Assembly: GCA_000437595.1 (NCBI GenBank)
Contig: FR899902.1
Coordinates: forward strand, 35,829 to 42,852
Source of the DNA: Faecalibacterium sp. CAG:74
GTDB taxonomy: Bacteria; Bacillota; Clostridia; Christensenellales; Aristaeellaceae
Reading direction: 5' to 3'
Length of the DNA: 7,024 nucleotides
The notes under the pieces are model-generated. The model saw only the letters and a program-made list of their open reading frames with translations. It was not told the origin of the DNA and ran no database searches. Position numbers and translations under genes: made by a program. Of the stretch, positions 1-6,521 are shown one piece after another (the first letter of the stretch is position 1; each line of letters opens with the position of its first letter).

Positions 1-1
1 G

Positions 2-2749
2 CGGTTCAACGTCAAGGTGGACAAGACTTGGGCGCGCTTCCGCGACAGGGATGAGCTGACGTTCTGCTTGATTCAGGCGAAAAAGCAGCTCACCTTTGAC
101 AGAAATGGCAAGCCCATCAAGACGGCTGATCAGCAGTACACCTACGTCACGAAAAACTGGACGGAGGGCGGCGAAGAACCGGTCTGGGAGTTCAACAACC
201 TGCCGAAGTACTACTTTACGGTGAATGAGAACGGCGAAGCGCAGAAGAAGCCGTACTACTATTACATCGTAGAGGGGTACGAAACGATCAATGGTGCGCT
301 AAACCCGTATCTGTATCAGGTGAGCTACACAGGCGACGCTACGCTTGTCAAGAAAACAACCGGTGCGGTGAACCAGCCTGCGGACGGCGGAACGGCGAAC
401 ATCCACGCGAAGAACCTGCCGGGGTATGAAGTGGGAAATCTCAACCTCAATTTGACGAAAGAATGGGTCAATGTCAACGAGAAGCCGGAAAAGGTTACGC
501 TCAACTTGACTGAGACAACGCATTCATGGGATAAAACAGAAGGGTGGATAACTGATGCCCCCAATTCGGATACCGTTGAAATAATGCCGGATGCGAATGG
601 AAACTGGACGACAACGTACCCGCTGGAAGCGTACTCTGTTGAGTATAATCCGGACGGCTCTATTCACACGGCGTATGTTTACACCTATGAGTTGACGGAA
701 GACCCTGTGAGCGGTACGCTCCCCAGTTACACCTTCTCGGCGAACTGGCCGAAAGAAGTGGGCGACGTCCTTGAACTCAATTCGGCTGGCGAGCCAATCA
801 AGGCAAAGGATGCGTTCAAAGCCTCTTCGTCACAAATGGAAGGAAGCTTCTTAGTCACCATCGCGGACGCAAGCGCGACCATCACCAACGTGCAGACCGG
901 CAAGCTCAACATTGTGAAGCAGTGGGCGGAAGAAGTGGAGTACGACGGCGCACAGAACCCGCTGGACATCAAGCAGGTGTCGATTTCGCTCTTACGCAAC
1001 GTCTGGGGCGAAAACTGGACGGATTCGGACGGCGTGGTGCACTACAACTGGTGCCACGACCCGTTCCAGCAGAATTACGTCCTGTCGGCGGAAAACGGCT
1101 GGAAGCTGACCATCGACAACCTGCCGTTGTACGACACGCCCCTCAATCCCGACGGCAGCCTGCGCAAGTACCGCTATTACATCTTCGAAAACACGAGCGT
1201 CGGCAACGGCACGCTGGACCGCTACACGCCGGTGATGACGGCGGATGAAAGCGAACTCGTCGGCTCGATTCTCTACATCACCTTCAAGGATACGACGGAA
1301 AACAACGTGACCATCACCAACGTGCCCAAGAGCATCAGCATTGTCAAGCAATGGGCGGACGCGGACACGTTCGGCGAAGAGGGCATGATGCAGGACATCT
1401 ACCTTGAAGTCATGATGAAGTATCAGGAAGTCTACTCCACGCAGTGGAAAACGGAAAACCTGCTGGAAAAGAGCTACTTCAGCCTGAAGAACGTTATCTG
1501 CACGCCGAGTTCGCTCACGGCGGAGCTGGTGCAGATTAACGGCGCGCCCTACCTGCATGTGTCGGGGCTGGCGAAGGCGGATGAACCGTGGCGCGTGACC
1601 ATCCGGAATCTGCCGGGCTACAACAGTGCGTCCTTCATCATCCGCGAAGTGGAGCTGGCGGGCTACCTGAACAACCTGCCGGACGGCAAGCTGGAGCTGG
1701 GCTTCAACGAAATCGGCACGATTACCAACACGCCGACGAAGCTGAAAATCACCAAACAGTTCAAGCAGGCGTATTTCCCCGTAGGCAGCGAAAGCGAACT
1801 GCCGCTGAATGTCCGCAATACCGTCGTGTACCTGCAAATCTGGCGCGAAAAGCGTGACGGCGCTGGTCTTTCCCAACACGAACGCTACACGCCCTTGCTG
1901 GGCGCGCTGGAAGCGAACATGGACGCGACGATCTTGCCGGACGGCACCGTGAAGCTGACGGTCGGCACGAATACGCCGACCGACGCCGCAACACTGACGC
2001 TGACACGCCTGCCGCGCTACTGGTTCGACAAGGATACGGGCGCAAGCGGCGAATGGTACTACTACGTCAAGGAAGTGGACGCGGAAGGCAACGAAGTCCA
2101 TTCGGCTTCTTCCCCGACGAACGGCGAACGGCCGGAAATCAACTTGAACGTCAAGACACTCACCGTCACCAACACCCTGACGGACGTCAGCGCCCGCAAG
2201 GTCTGGACGTCGCTGGACAATCAGTTCACGCTGAATCCCGCGAACCTCCCGGACATCACGCTGACGCTCAAGCAGACCACCGCGGAAGCGGCGGCGGACG
2301 GCGACAAGATCATCGCGACCGTTACCCTTGGCTGGGACGCGGAAGCGGGGAAGGTCGTCGCGAAGAATCTGGATGGCTGGCAGTTTGGCGAAGTGGTTGA
2401 ATACACCGCGCCGGAAGGCAGCAAGAACATCTGGTGGGGCTACAAGTGGTACAATCTCCCGGCGTATGACGCGGGTGGCAACATCTACCGCTACTACGCC
2501 AAAGAGCAGACCCCGGTGGGCAGCGGCTGGCAGCTGGTGACGGACGACACGAACGCCACGAACACCGCGCCGATTCCCGCGAACAGCGAAAATCGCGTCT
2601 TCCAGATTACGAACACACCCATTACCTACACGCTGCCCGAGACGGGCGGCATCGGCACACTGCCGTACACGGCGGGCGGTCTGCTGCTGATGGCAGCGGC
2701 GGCATTGCTGCTGGGGCAGGAAATCAAACGCCGGAGGGAAGGCTGCTGA
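2..2749 (+). CDS. Large CnaB-repeat LPETG surface protein, probable tip/adhesin pilin (5' partial)
   Basis: Secreted, sortase-anchored adhesin that probably caps the pilus. The frame is open from base 2 and begins inside a domain (RFNVKVDKTW), so the true start and signal peptide lie upstream; the GTG at 17 is an internal Val, not a start. Numbering residues from that codon, six CnaB-like modules follow one another. Each has an early Lys (K3, K148, K301, K444, K580, K728), an aromatic-rich E-box Glu (E86, E225, E391, E544, E686, E830) and a final-strand Asn (N133 least certain, then N291, N435, N571, N719, N865 in ITN/VTN motifs). These are the residues that form intramolecular Lys-Asn isopeptide bonds in CnaB domains. 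LPETG is at 873-877, then a hydrophobic segment and the basic tail KRRR. Position ahead of the backbone pilin and large size support a tip role; binding target unknown. No clear terminator follows. Confidence 0.9.
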   Translation, partial: RFNVKVDKTWARFRDRDELTFCLIQAKKQLTFDRNGKPIKTADQQYTYVTKNWTEGGEEPVWEFNNLPKYYFTVNENGEAQKKPYYYYIVEGYETINGALNPYLYQVSYTGDATLVKKTTGAVNQPADGGTANIHAKNLPGYEVGNLNLNLTKEWVNVNEKPEKVTLNLTETTHSWDKTEGWITDAPNSDTVEIMPDANGNWTTTYPLEAYSVEYNPDGSIHTAYVYTYELTEDPVSGTLPSYTFSANWPKEVGDVLELNSAGEPIKAKDAFKASSSQMEGSFLVTIADASATITNVQTGKLNIVKQWAEEVEYDGAQNPLDIKQVSISLLRNVWGENWTDSDGVVHYNWCHDPFQQNYVLSAENGWKLTIDNLPLYDTPLNPDGSLRKYRYYIFENTSVGNGTLDRYTPVMTADESELVGSILYITFKDTTENNVTITNVPKSISIVKQWADADTFGEEGMMQDIYLEVMMKYQEVYSTQWKTENLLEKSYFSLKNVICTPSSLTAELVQINGAPYLHVSGLAKADEPWRVTIRNLPGYNSASFIIREVELAGYLNNLPDGKLELGFNEIGTITNTPTKLKITKQFKQAYFPVGSESELPLNVRNTVVYLQIWREKRDGAGLSQHERYTPLLGALEANMDATILPDGTVKLTVGTNTPTDAATLTLTRLPRYWFDKDTGASGEWYYYVKEVDAEGNEVHSASSPTNGERPEINLNVKTLTVTNTLTDVSARKVWTSLDNQFTLNPANLPDITLTLKQTTAEAAADGDKIIATVTLGWDAEAGKVVAKNLDGWQFGEVVEYTAPEGSKNIWWGYKWYNLPAYDAGGNIYRYYAKEQTPVGSGWQLVTDDTNATNTAPIPANSENRVFQITNTPITYTLPETGGIGTLPYTAGGLLLMAAAALLLGQEIKRRREGC
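2633..2746 (+). other. Cell-wall sorting signal, LPETG type (tip pilin)
   Basis: Encodes LPETGGIGT, a hydrophobic stretch rich in Leu and Ala, and a short Lys/Arg tail ending in Cys. This tripartite signal is the sortase substrate; cleavage is expected between Thr and Gly. The first nine residues are identical to those of the backbone pilin signal, which suggests that one enzyme handles both. Confidence 0.92.
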
Positions 2750-2842
2750 GCAGTCGGCAGCCCCCCTTCCGGGGCAGCTCAATCCGTATACGCGGGCGAA
2801 AGCCCTTGTATAAACATGGGGAAAAAAACGACGGGAGGAGGA

Positions 2843-2857
2843 ATGAAAAAAGCATAG
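2843..2857 (+). other. Possible tiny leader reading frame (MKKA)
   Basis: An ATG follows the purine-rich run GGGAGGAGGAA almost directly and reads Met-Lys-Lys-Ala-stop. AGGAGG (2836-2841) is only 1 nt from the ATG, which is too close; GGGAGG (2833-2838) leaves 4 nt, still short. It could be a translated leader peptide, a remnant of an older pilin start (the real pilin also begins MKK), or chance. Its ribosome site lies within the 5' half of the CGGGAGG/CCTCCCG pairing. Confidence 0.2.
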
Positions 2858-2863
2858 CAGCTA

Positions 2864-2887
2864 TACGTCAGGAGACCTCCCGACGTA
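2864..2887 (+). promoter_or_regulatory. Stem-loop in the backbone pilin leader
   Basis: TACGTC at 2864-2869 pairs perfectly with GACGTA at 2882-2887. After one A-C mismatch, GGA pairs with TCC around the tetraloop GACC, giving 9 of 10 possible pairs. No T run follows, so it is not a classical intrinsic terminator. Its 3' arm overlaps the CCTCCCG segment that can pair instead with 2832-2838. Regulatory function is not demonstrated. Confidence 0.45.
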
Positions 2888-2943
2888 GGCAACCCCGGTA
2901 ATCCCCGAAAAACGTTTCCCAATGAATGAAAAACGACAACGAA

Positions 2944-2949
2944 AAGGAG
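2944..2949 (+). promoter_or_regulatory. Ribosome binding site of the backbone pilin
   Basis: AAGGAG lies 7 nt before the ATG at 2957. It fixes that start over the upstream out-of-frame ATG at 2926. Confidence 0.8.
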
Positions 2950-2956
2950 AAAAACC

Positions 2957-4597
2957 ATGAAAAAGTTTTGGGCAATTCTGCTGGCCATGATGCTCGTGCT
3001 GAGCATGGTCACGGTCGCGGGCGCAACGGAAGTGGAAAATCCGTCTACGGGCGCGGAAGGCTTTACGATTACGGTAAACCCGAAGGACGATGTGGATCAC
3101 GAATACCAAGTGTACCAGATTTTCACTGCTGATGTTGAGACAAATGCAGGTGAAAAAGTGCTGACGAGCGTCAAGTGGGGCACAAATGCCAAGAACGATA
3201 CTGATGCGGTCAGGACTGGCGACCCTGTTCCGGACGCTGTTCTGGATGCTCTGAAAGCTGTTTCGGGCACGAATCAGGAAAAGCTGGCTGAAATCACGAA
3301 GTACTGGAACGCTGACTCCACTCCGGTTGATACGTTCGCTTCCACCAAAGCAGCCCCCGGCACGAGCAAGAAGCTGACCCCCGGCTATTACCTTGTGCGG
3401 GACAATCAGGCAAAGCTGGAAGGCAAGGACGGCGCTGCCACGCTGCTGATTGTAAAGGTGCTGGATCAGGACATCGTTGCGACTGCAAAGTCTGAAAAGC
3501 CCTCTGTGGACAAGCAGGTACAGGACGAAGTTGCTGATGCCGAAAAGAACGGCGGAGAAGTGAATCCGGAAGGCTGGGGCGAGAGTGCCGACCACGCGCT
3601 GTTTGAAAACTTCAAGTTCCGTCTGGTCGCAACCATTCCGGTCAATGCGGATTATAATGACTATCCGACGTACAAGCTGGTCTTCAACGACACCATGTCC
3701 AAGGGCATTACCTTTGTTCAGATTGATTCTGTGAAGGTGAACGGCATCGCACTGAAAGCTACCGATTATGTTTGCACTGCAACGCCTGGTCAGAAGGGCG
3801 CAGGCAAGGTTGGTGAAAATCAGGATAAGCCGTCTTGGACGCTCACAATCGAAGACCTGAAGAAGGTGATGAAAGAAAACACCAGCATCCTTGTTACGGA
3901 CAAGATTACGGTTGAGGTCGTTTACACGGCGTATCTGAACGAAGAAGCGCAGGTCTTCAACGCGAGCGCCAACAGCACGGACAACAAGAACAGCGTCGAT
4001 TTGGAATACTCCAACAACCCCAATGCTGATGGCATGGGCAAAACGCCGGAAGACCATGTGTGGCTCTTCACCTATGTTGTGAACAACACGAAGTATGCGA
4101 ACACGGCTGAGGCAGGCAACGAACTGGAAGGCGCTGGCTTCACGCTTTATGACCAAAATGATCGTGTTGTTCCGCTGTGGAAGGATGCCGCTGGCAATTA
4201 CGTTGTCGCAGGCACCACGAAGCCGAATGATACCTATACGGATGTCGCAAACAATGAAATGATTACGGAAGCCAATGGTACGTTCAACATCATCGGTCTG
4301 GATCACGGCACGTACACGCTGAAGGAAACCACGGTTCCTGCTACCTATAATCCGCTGGATCCTGTCACCATCACGATTTCGGCAGACCACAAGGAAGCTG
4401 CTGGTGGTGCAAGTGCAACCATGGAACTCACGGCGGCTTCTACGATGAACAACAAGCTCGTCAACAAGTCCGGCGCGACCCTGCCTGAGACCGGCGGCAT
4501 CGGCACGACCATCTTCTACGTGCTGGGCGGCATGATGTTCGTGGGCGCGGCGCTCATCCTCATCGTTCGCCGCAAGGCCGAAGCGGACGAAATCTAA
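2957..4597 (+). CDS. Major (backbone) pilin, LPETG-anchored, isopeptide-forming
   Basis: Structural subunit of the pilus shaft, 546 aa. A signal peptide (about residues 1-23, MKKFWAILLAMM, likely cut after AGA) directs Sec export. The N-terminal domain (about 30-178) ends in a GYYLV strand and a hydrophobic strand, followed by K178 in VATAKSEKP. That is where backbone pilins carry the polymerising Lys of the YPK motif, so K178 is my candidate. A D2-type isopeptide domain follows: K186 (PSVDKQV), D245 in FNDTMSKG, and the NKNSVDLEYSNNP strand with N343/N345 as bond candidates. The C-terminal CnaB domain has K379, E-box E457 (YTLKET) and N499. LPETG is at 509-513, then a membrane segment and RRK tail. 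Good ribosome site; hairpins follow the gene. Codon choice is richer in GCT/GTT than in flanking genes, possibly reflecting high expression or separate origin. Confidence 0.93.
   Translation: MKKFWAILLAMMLVLSMVTVAGATEVENPSTGAEGFTITVNPKDDVDHEYQVYQIFTADVETNAGEKVLTSVKWGTNAKNDTDAVRTGDPVPDAVLDALKAVSGTNQEKLAEITKYWNADSTPVDTFASTKAAPGTSKKLTPGYYLVRDNQAKLEGKDGAATLLIVKVLDQDIVATAKSEKPSVDKQVQDEVADAEKNGGEVNPEGWGESADHALFENFKFRLVATIPVNADYNDYPTYKLVFNDTMSKGITFVQIDSVKVNGIALKATDYVCTATPGQKGAGKVGENQDKPSWTLTIEDLKKVMKENTSILVTDKITVEVVYTAYLNEEAQVFNASANSTDNKNSVDLEYSNNPNADGMGKTPEDHVWLFTYVVNNTKYANTAEAGNELEGAGFTLYDQNDRVVPLWKDAAGNYVVAGTTKPNDTYTDVANNEMITEANGTFNIIGLDHGTYTLKETTVPATYNPLDPVTITISADHKEAAGGASATMELTAASTMNNKLVNKSGATLPETGGIGTTIFYVLGGMMFVGAALILIVRRKAEADEI
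4481..4594 (+). other. Cell-wall sorting signal, LPETG type (backbone pilin)
   Basis: Encodes LPETGGIGTTIF, a hydrophobic helix, and the basic RRK tail. The LPETGGIGT core is shared with the tip protein and differs from the IPETGQLWW of the basal pilin. Confidence 0.93.
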
Positions 4598-4617
4598 TTT
4601 CTCTCCCGCAATTCGTT

Positions 4618-4633
4618 GAACATCCCCATGTTC
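4618..4633 (+). promoter_or_regulatory. Small hairpin after the backbone pilin
   Basis: GAACAT, loop CCCC, ATGTTC: a perfect 6-bp stem starting 21 nt after the stop codon. Its CCCC loop plus AT (4624-4629) could instead pair with ATGGGG at 4687-4692, enclosing the larger hairpin between them. No T run follows. Confidence 0.4.
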
Positions 4634-4645
4634 TGATGAAACCCC

Positions 4646-4679
4646 TGCCGGGCGGTGCGCGCAATGCCGCCGCCCGGCA
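4646..4679 (+). terminator. GC-rich stem-loop between backbone pilin and sortase (attenuator or mRNA-stabilising)
   Basis: TGCCGGGCGG (4646-4655) pairs perfectly with CCGCCCGGCA (4670-4679) around a 14-nt loop. The stem is strong, but the following bases (TTCCCAAATGGGG) are not a T run, so a full intrinsic terminator is unlikely. Between a highly needed backbone pilin and a catalytic sortase, such a structure plausibly causes partial termination, or marks a 3' end protected from exonucleases, lowering sortase output. This role is inferred from position only. Confidence 0.5.
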
Positions 4680-4712
4680 TTCCCAAATGGGGAAATGAAG
4701 CATGTTTGCAGA

Positions 4713-4719
4713 AAGGAGG
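4713..4719 (+). promoter_or_regulatory. Ribosome binding site of the sortase
   Basis: AAGGAGG lies 6 nt before the ATG at 4726. It decides the start: the in-frame ATG at 4702 lies upstream of this site and has no comparable one of its own. Confidence 0.85.
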
Positions 4720-4725
4720 CGGCTC

Positions 4726-5577
4726 ATGAAGCGCAATATGACAACCATTTTGCTGTTTGTGGTGCTGTTTGTGGGTCTGGCGCTCCTTCTGTACCCGTCC
4801 GTGTCGGATTTCTACAATTCCTTCCACCAGTCGCGTGCCGTAGCCACCTACAACACGGTGGTGGAGCAGGAGTCCAAGAAGGATTACGAGGCGGATTGGG
4901 CGGCGGCAAACGCTTATAACGAAAAACTCCGCGCACAGTCCACCGTTGATCGCTTGATCATGACCGACGAGGAGCGCGAGGAGTACGACGCGGTGATGAA
5001 TGTCGGCGGTTCGGGCATCATCGGGGTGATTGAGATTCCGCAGATTGCCGTGACGCTGCCGCTGTATCACTCGACGAACGCCAACGTGCTTCAGGTCGCC
5101 GTCGGTCACATTGAGGGCACAAGCCTGCCGACTGGTGAACCGGGGACGCATTCCGCCTTCTCGGCGCATCGAGGGCTGCCCTCCGCCAAGCTCTTTACCA
5201 ACCTTGACCAGCTCACCTACGGCGATACCTTCACCCTCCGCGTGCTGGACAAGGTCCTGACCTATGAAATCGACCAGATTCTCATTGTCGAGCCGCATGA
5301 CGTCAGCGCACTGCAAATCTATGACGGCATGGATTTGTGCACGCTCGTCACCTGCACGCCCTACGGCATTAACTCGCACCGGCTGCTTGTCCGCGGACAC
5401 CGGGTCGAAACGTCGCTTGCGCAGCTATCCGTGCGCATCTCCGCGGACGCACTCGTGATTGACCCCTACATCGTCGCGCCGATTGTCGCCGCGCCGATGC
5501 TGCTGATTCTCCTCATTCTCATGCTGGTAACAACCAGCCCGAAACACAAGAAGCGGAAAGGAGCTGAGCGGTCGTGA
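4726..5577 (+). CDS. srtC: Class C (pilus-polymerising) sortase
   Basis: Membrane-bound cysteine transpeptidase that cleaves the pilin sorting signal between Thr and Gly and transfers it to a Lys of the next subunit. From the ATG at 4726 it has 283 aa, normal for the class. An N-terminal membrane helix (about 5-22) is followed by the helical SFHQSRAVATYN region. The sortase barrel starts at GIIGVIEIPQI. Catalytic H148 is in SAHRGLPSAKLF, C210 in LVTCTPYGINSHR, and R219 ends that block; all three are intact. A C-terminal membrane helix (about 250-269) and a basic tail are typical of class C enzymes. The usual lid motif (DPF or DPW) is not visible; the corresponding segment reads RLIMTDEE (76-83). 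The stop codon overlaps the next gene's start, so the sortase and basal pilin are probably translationally coupled. Which pilins it joins is inferred from neighbourhood. Confidence 0.95.
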   Translation: MKRNMTTILLFVVLFVGLALLLYPSVSDFYNSFHQSRAVATYNTVVEQESKKDYEADWAAANAYNEKLRAQSTVDRLIMTDEEREEYDAVMNVGGSGIIGVIEIPQIAVTLPLYHSTNANVLQVAVGHIEGTSLPTGEPGTHSAFSAHRGLPSAKLFTNLDQLTYGDTFTLRVLDKVLTYEIDQILIVEPHDVSALQIYDGMDLCTLVTCTPYGINSHRLLVRGHRVETSLAQLSVRISADALVIDPYIVAPIVAAPMLLILLILMLVTTSPKHKKRKGAERS

Positions 5578-6521
5578 TGAGCCGCAAACCCTCGCGCCTG
5601 CTGGCGCTTGTCCTGCTGACAGCATTGTGCTGCCTTCTGCTTGCGCCCTGCGCGCTTGCCTTTGAACGGGTGGATTTGACGCACCCCTTGACGTTCGCCA
5701 TTCAGGCGGATGACAACGAGGATGATGCGCACCTGCCCGGCGTGACCTTCCAGCTGTATCAGGTGGCGGACATGGATGCGGACGCTCGGTTCGCCCTGCG
5801 CAGCCCGTACAGCACCCTGAATATCGACATTAACGCGCTGAAGAATGCGGCGGACTGGGCAGCCGCGTCCGAAGCGATGAAAGCCCTCACCGCGTCCGAA
5901 ACGCCTGATTTCACCGGCACGACGGATGAAAACGGTCGAGTTGCCTTCGCGGGACTCAACCCCGGTCTGTACCTTGTTTCTGGCACGCCGGTTATCATCG
6001 GCGGCTGGGCGTACAGCTTCCAGTCCTTCCTGACCTCTGTGCCGACGCGCAATGTGGACGACGAGTGGCAGTACGATGTCCTCTCCACCATCAAGCTGGA
6101 GCGTTCCCCCGCGCTGATTGACCTTGAGTGCGTCAAGGTGTGGGATGACGACAACCGCGGCACATATCGCCCTGTGCAGATTGAAATTCATCTGATGCAG
6201 GACGGTCAGCATATCGACACGGTGATTCTGAACAGCGAAAACAACTGGCATCATATCTTCAAGGATTTGCCGGCTGACCATGTGTACACCCTCAACGAGA
6301 TTCTGGGGGCTGACGTGTACTATGAGCCGGAATATTCCATCGAAAACGGCGTGTATGTGATTACCAACCGCCGCACGGTCACGCCGACCCCGACCGCCCC
6401 GATTCCCGAAACGGGGCAGCTGTGGTGGCCGGTGCCGATTCTGGCGGGTGCGGGCATGATTCTGTTCGTCATTGGCTGGATTCTGCACCGGAAATGGAGC
6501 CAAGAGCATGAAGAACCGTAA
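5577..6521 (+). CDS. Basal/anchor minor pilin with CnaB domain and IPETG signal
   Basis: Small surface protein of 314 aa, likely the subunit that ends the pilus and joins it to peptidoglycan. Signal peptide about 1-28 (cut after ALA). The N-terminal domain (about 33-175) has PGVTFQLYQV and GLNPGLYLVSG strands as in pilin CnaB-like folds. A second, clear CnaB domain (about 181-265) shows K187 (VKVWDD), E241 (YTLNEI) and N264 (ITN), an intact isopeptide triad. A short Thr/Pro stalk (TPTPTAP) precedes IPETG at 276-280, a hydrophobic segment with Trp, and the tail HRK. A proline-rich tail before the signal is typical of basal pilins. The ATG at 5577 shares its A with the sortase stop. A GTG at 5574 (10 nt from the GGAG site, against 13 for the ATG) would add one residue and is a real alternative. 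Confidence 0.87.
   Translation: MSRKPSRLLALVLLTALCCLLLAPCALAFERVDLTHPLTFAIQADDNEDDAHLPGVTFQLYQVADMDADARFALRSPYSTLNIDINALKNAADWAAASEAMKALTASETPDFTGTTDENGRVAFAGLNPGLYLVSGTPVIIGGWAYSFQSFLTSVPTRNVDDEWQYDVLSTIKLERSPALIDLECVKVWDDDNRGTYRPVQIEIHLMQDGQHIDTVILNSENNWHHIFKDLPADHVYTLNEILGADVYYEPEYSIENGVYVITNRRTVTPTPTAPIPETGQLWWPVPILAGAGMILFVIGWILHRKWSQEHEEP
6402..6518 (+). other. Cell-wall sorting signal, IPETG variant (basal pilin)
   Basis: IPETGQLWW, a hydrophobic helix, then HRKWSQEHEEP. It differs from the LPETGGIGT of the other two pilins in its first residue and in the residues after the cleavage site, consistent with recognition by a different sortase; that is inference. Confidence 0.85.

Larger units (their letters stand above)
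2750..2956 (+). promoter_or_regulatory. Leader region upstream of the backbone pilin, candidate structured 5' UTR
   Basis: These 207 bases hold no substantial gene. Visible elements: an 8-base palindrome CGTATACG at 2785-2792; a GGGC-GAAA-GCCC hairpin with a GNRA-type tetraloop at 2794-2805; a TATAAA at 2809-2814 that could be a -10 box but has no good -35 at the right distance; a possible long-range pairing of GGGAAA (2819-2824) with TTTCCC (2915-2920); a 7-bp pairing of CGGGAGG (2832-2838) with CCTCCCG (2876-2882); and a strong local hairpin at 2864-2887 that would compete with it. No known riboswitch consensus is recognised with confidence. The likely role is independent transcription or post-transcriptional control of the backbone pilin, which pili need in excess over tip and base subunits; that is inference. 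Confidence 0.45.

Noticed and set aside
2748..2780. Intrinsic terminator after the tip gene
   Set aside because: GAGC/GCTC and CCCC/GGGG can pair, but the stem has a large asymmetric internal loop and no T run follows.
992..2782. Long open frame of about 596 codons on the minus strand opposite the tip gene
   Set aside because: It mirrors the sense gene, which has clear CnaB repeats and a sorting signal. The antisense product is Arg/Val-rich with no recognisable domain, as expected from strong third-position GC bias.
2861..2895. Resemblance of GTCAGGAGACCT to a conserved piece of cobalamin riboswitches
   Set aside because: The B12 box (GCCACTG-like) and other conserved elements are absent, and the bases are explained by a simple hairpin.
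2785..2910. Possible cyclic-di-GMP riboswitch before a pilin gene
   Set aside because: A GAAA tetraloop and a GGCAACC string occur, but the conserved GCAAACC...ACGCAAAGCC order of class I and the class II core are not found.
2861..4390. Open frame of about 509 codons on the minus strand opposite the backbone pilin
   Set aside because: The sense strand encodes an unmistakable pilin with a signal peptide and LPETG. The antisense frame shows no family features.
4702..4725. Upstream in-frame ATG for the sortase (adds MFAERRRL)
   Set aside because: The strong AAGGAGG lies between this ATG and the one at 4726, with ideal spacing for the latter.
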